Shown here: positions 21,667 through 22,146 of the stretch, piece after piece
How the letters are laid out: each line of letters opens with the position of its first letter
Numbering within the stretch: position 1 is the first letter of the stretch
Virus record (IMG/VR): IMGVR_UViG_3300006059_000014
Coordinates: 1-22,146 of that record
DNA from: a virus
DNA length: 22,146 bases
Direction: 5' to 3' (one strand)
Program-made: the position numbers and the translations under genes
Notes under the pieces: generated by a model
Database searches by the model: none
The model's input: only the letters and a program-made list of their open reading frames with translations
What the model was told of the DNA's origin: nothing

Positions 21667-22146
21667 TCATTTCTTTCTTATTTGGTCCCACTTGGACTTC
21701 AGCCCCGAGAGGTAAACTGAAAGGGTAACCAAAGACCTGTCTACAAAGCCCAGGTACGGCCTGAACGCTGGCACTAAGGATATTACCAACGACATCCACA
21801 CTAGAGCTAGGACAATCACAAACAATACTATCATGAATAGTACTAACAAGTGCATATTCTACTCCACTTTCTTTAAGTCGTTTACTTGCCTCAAGACGTG
21901 CAAGCATAACAAGGTCGGCCCCGAAGCCCTGTACTGGGTAATTTTTAATAACTGTAATGGGCCAGTCCAATCCCCCTGTCCATCGGTTAGCCATTGGTGT
22001 AATGGGGTATTGTCTTCCACTGGGAATTTCCAACCTCCCATCCCTTTGGGCTGTGTGAATAAGTTGCTCATGCCACTTAGCTATTCCTTGATATTTAGCG
22101 TAATACTCGTCAATGACGGCTTGCCAGAACTTTTGTGACTTACTGA
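21647..22146 (-). CDS. DNA polymerase, family A (C-terminal part, cut by window end)
   Basis: The frame is open to the window edge and gives about 165 C-terminal residues. It reads KFWQAVIDEYYAKYQGIAKW near the edge, then RLEIPSGRQYPITP, NYPVQGFGADLVMLA (polymerase palm/O-helix-side region) and the motif C segment VSTIHDSIVCDCP with the catalytic HD. This is the C-terminal half of the polymerase domain of PolA-like phage replicases. The motif is HDS, not the HDE of T7, as in several phage polymerases. The N-terminal part, including any 3'-5' exonuclease domain, is outside the window. Its final codons contain the promoter for the next genes. Confidence 0.92.
   Translation of the reverse strand, partial: SKSQKFWQAVIDEYYAKYQGIAKWHEQLIHTAQRDGRLEIPSGRQYPITPMANRWTGGLDWPITVIKNYPVQGFGADLVMLARLEASKRLKESGVEYALVSTIHDSIVCDCPSSSVDVVGNILSASVQAVPGLCRQVFGYPFSLPLGAEVQVGPNKKEMIDLKVN

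Noticed and set aside
1-22146. CRISPR arrays, tRNA genes, integrase or attachment sites
   Set aside because: I saw no regularly spaced repeats, no cloverleaf-like sequences with a GTTCGA-type T-arm at proper spacing, and no recombinase motifs. The only notable direct repeat is within the fibre paralogues.

Overview
The window is a continuous piece of a tailed, double-stranded DNA bacteriophage genome, most likely a lytic podovirus of a Gram-negative host. The reasons are a P22-type neck/tail pair (gp4-like and gp10-like), large ejection-type proteins, a T4-type lysozyme with a 3-TM holin, a phage family A DNA polymerase and a class II-like ribonucleotide reductase. No integrase, repressor, tRNA, rRNA, insertion sequence or CRISPR array is visible. 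The exact host cannot be read from the sequence.

Plus strand, 1-14919 (virion and lysis genes, left to right): the end of one tail-fibre-like gene, its tandem paralogue, two further fibre-like genes and a small possible fibre partner (1-2678); three small membrane or lysis genes including a GTA-type holin (2675-3710); the P22 gp4-like and gp10-like head-tail genes (3711-5864); a small unknown (5864-6247); three putative ejection or internal virion proteins of 592, 341 and 1808 residues (6244-14494); and a GH24 endolysin (14491-14919). All complete plus-strand genes start with ATG and almost all junctions are overlaps or gaps of a few bases.

A symmetric, bidirectional rho-independent terminator (14918-14957) separates two convergent transcription units. 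Minus strand, 22146 down to 14960 (replication and nucleotide metabolism, read right to left): the C-terminal part of DNA polymerase A (cut by the window edge), a near-consensus sigma70 promoter inside the polymerase 3' end, a putative ssDNA-binding protein, a small membrane ORF without a standard start codon, a 5'-3' exonuclease, an HNH endonuclease, a small unknown, an endonuclease VII-like HNH protein, a metallophosphoesterase, a DUF3310 protein, four small unknowns (one of 58 residues, very short), the ribonucleotide reductase, a second endonuclease VII-like protein, and finally an HslV/proteasome-beta-like Ntn hydrolase.

The most unusual items are: the phage-encoded HslV-like protease with the Thr/Asp/Lys triad at family spacing; a metallophosphoesterase that probably starts at ATT and has Gln in place of both His ligands of one metal site; a second ATT-type start candidate on a small membrane protein; three HNH-type genes packed between replication genes, two of them starting exactly 23 nt inside the upstream gene; and a tandem fibre cassette with shared anchors and variable tips. 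There is no intergenic stretch longer than 300 bases.
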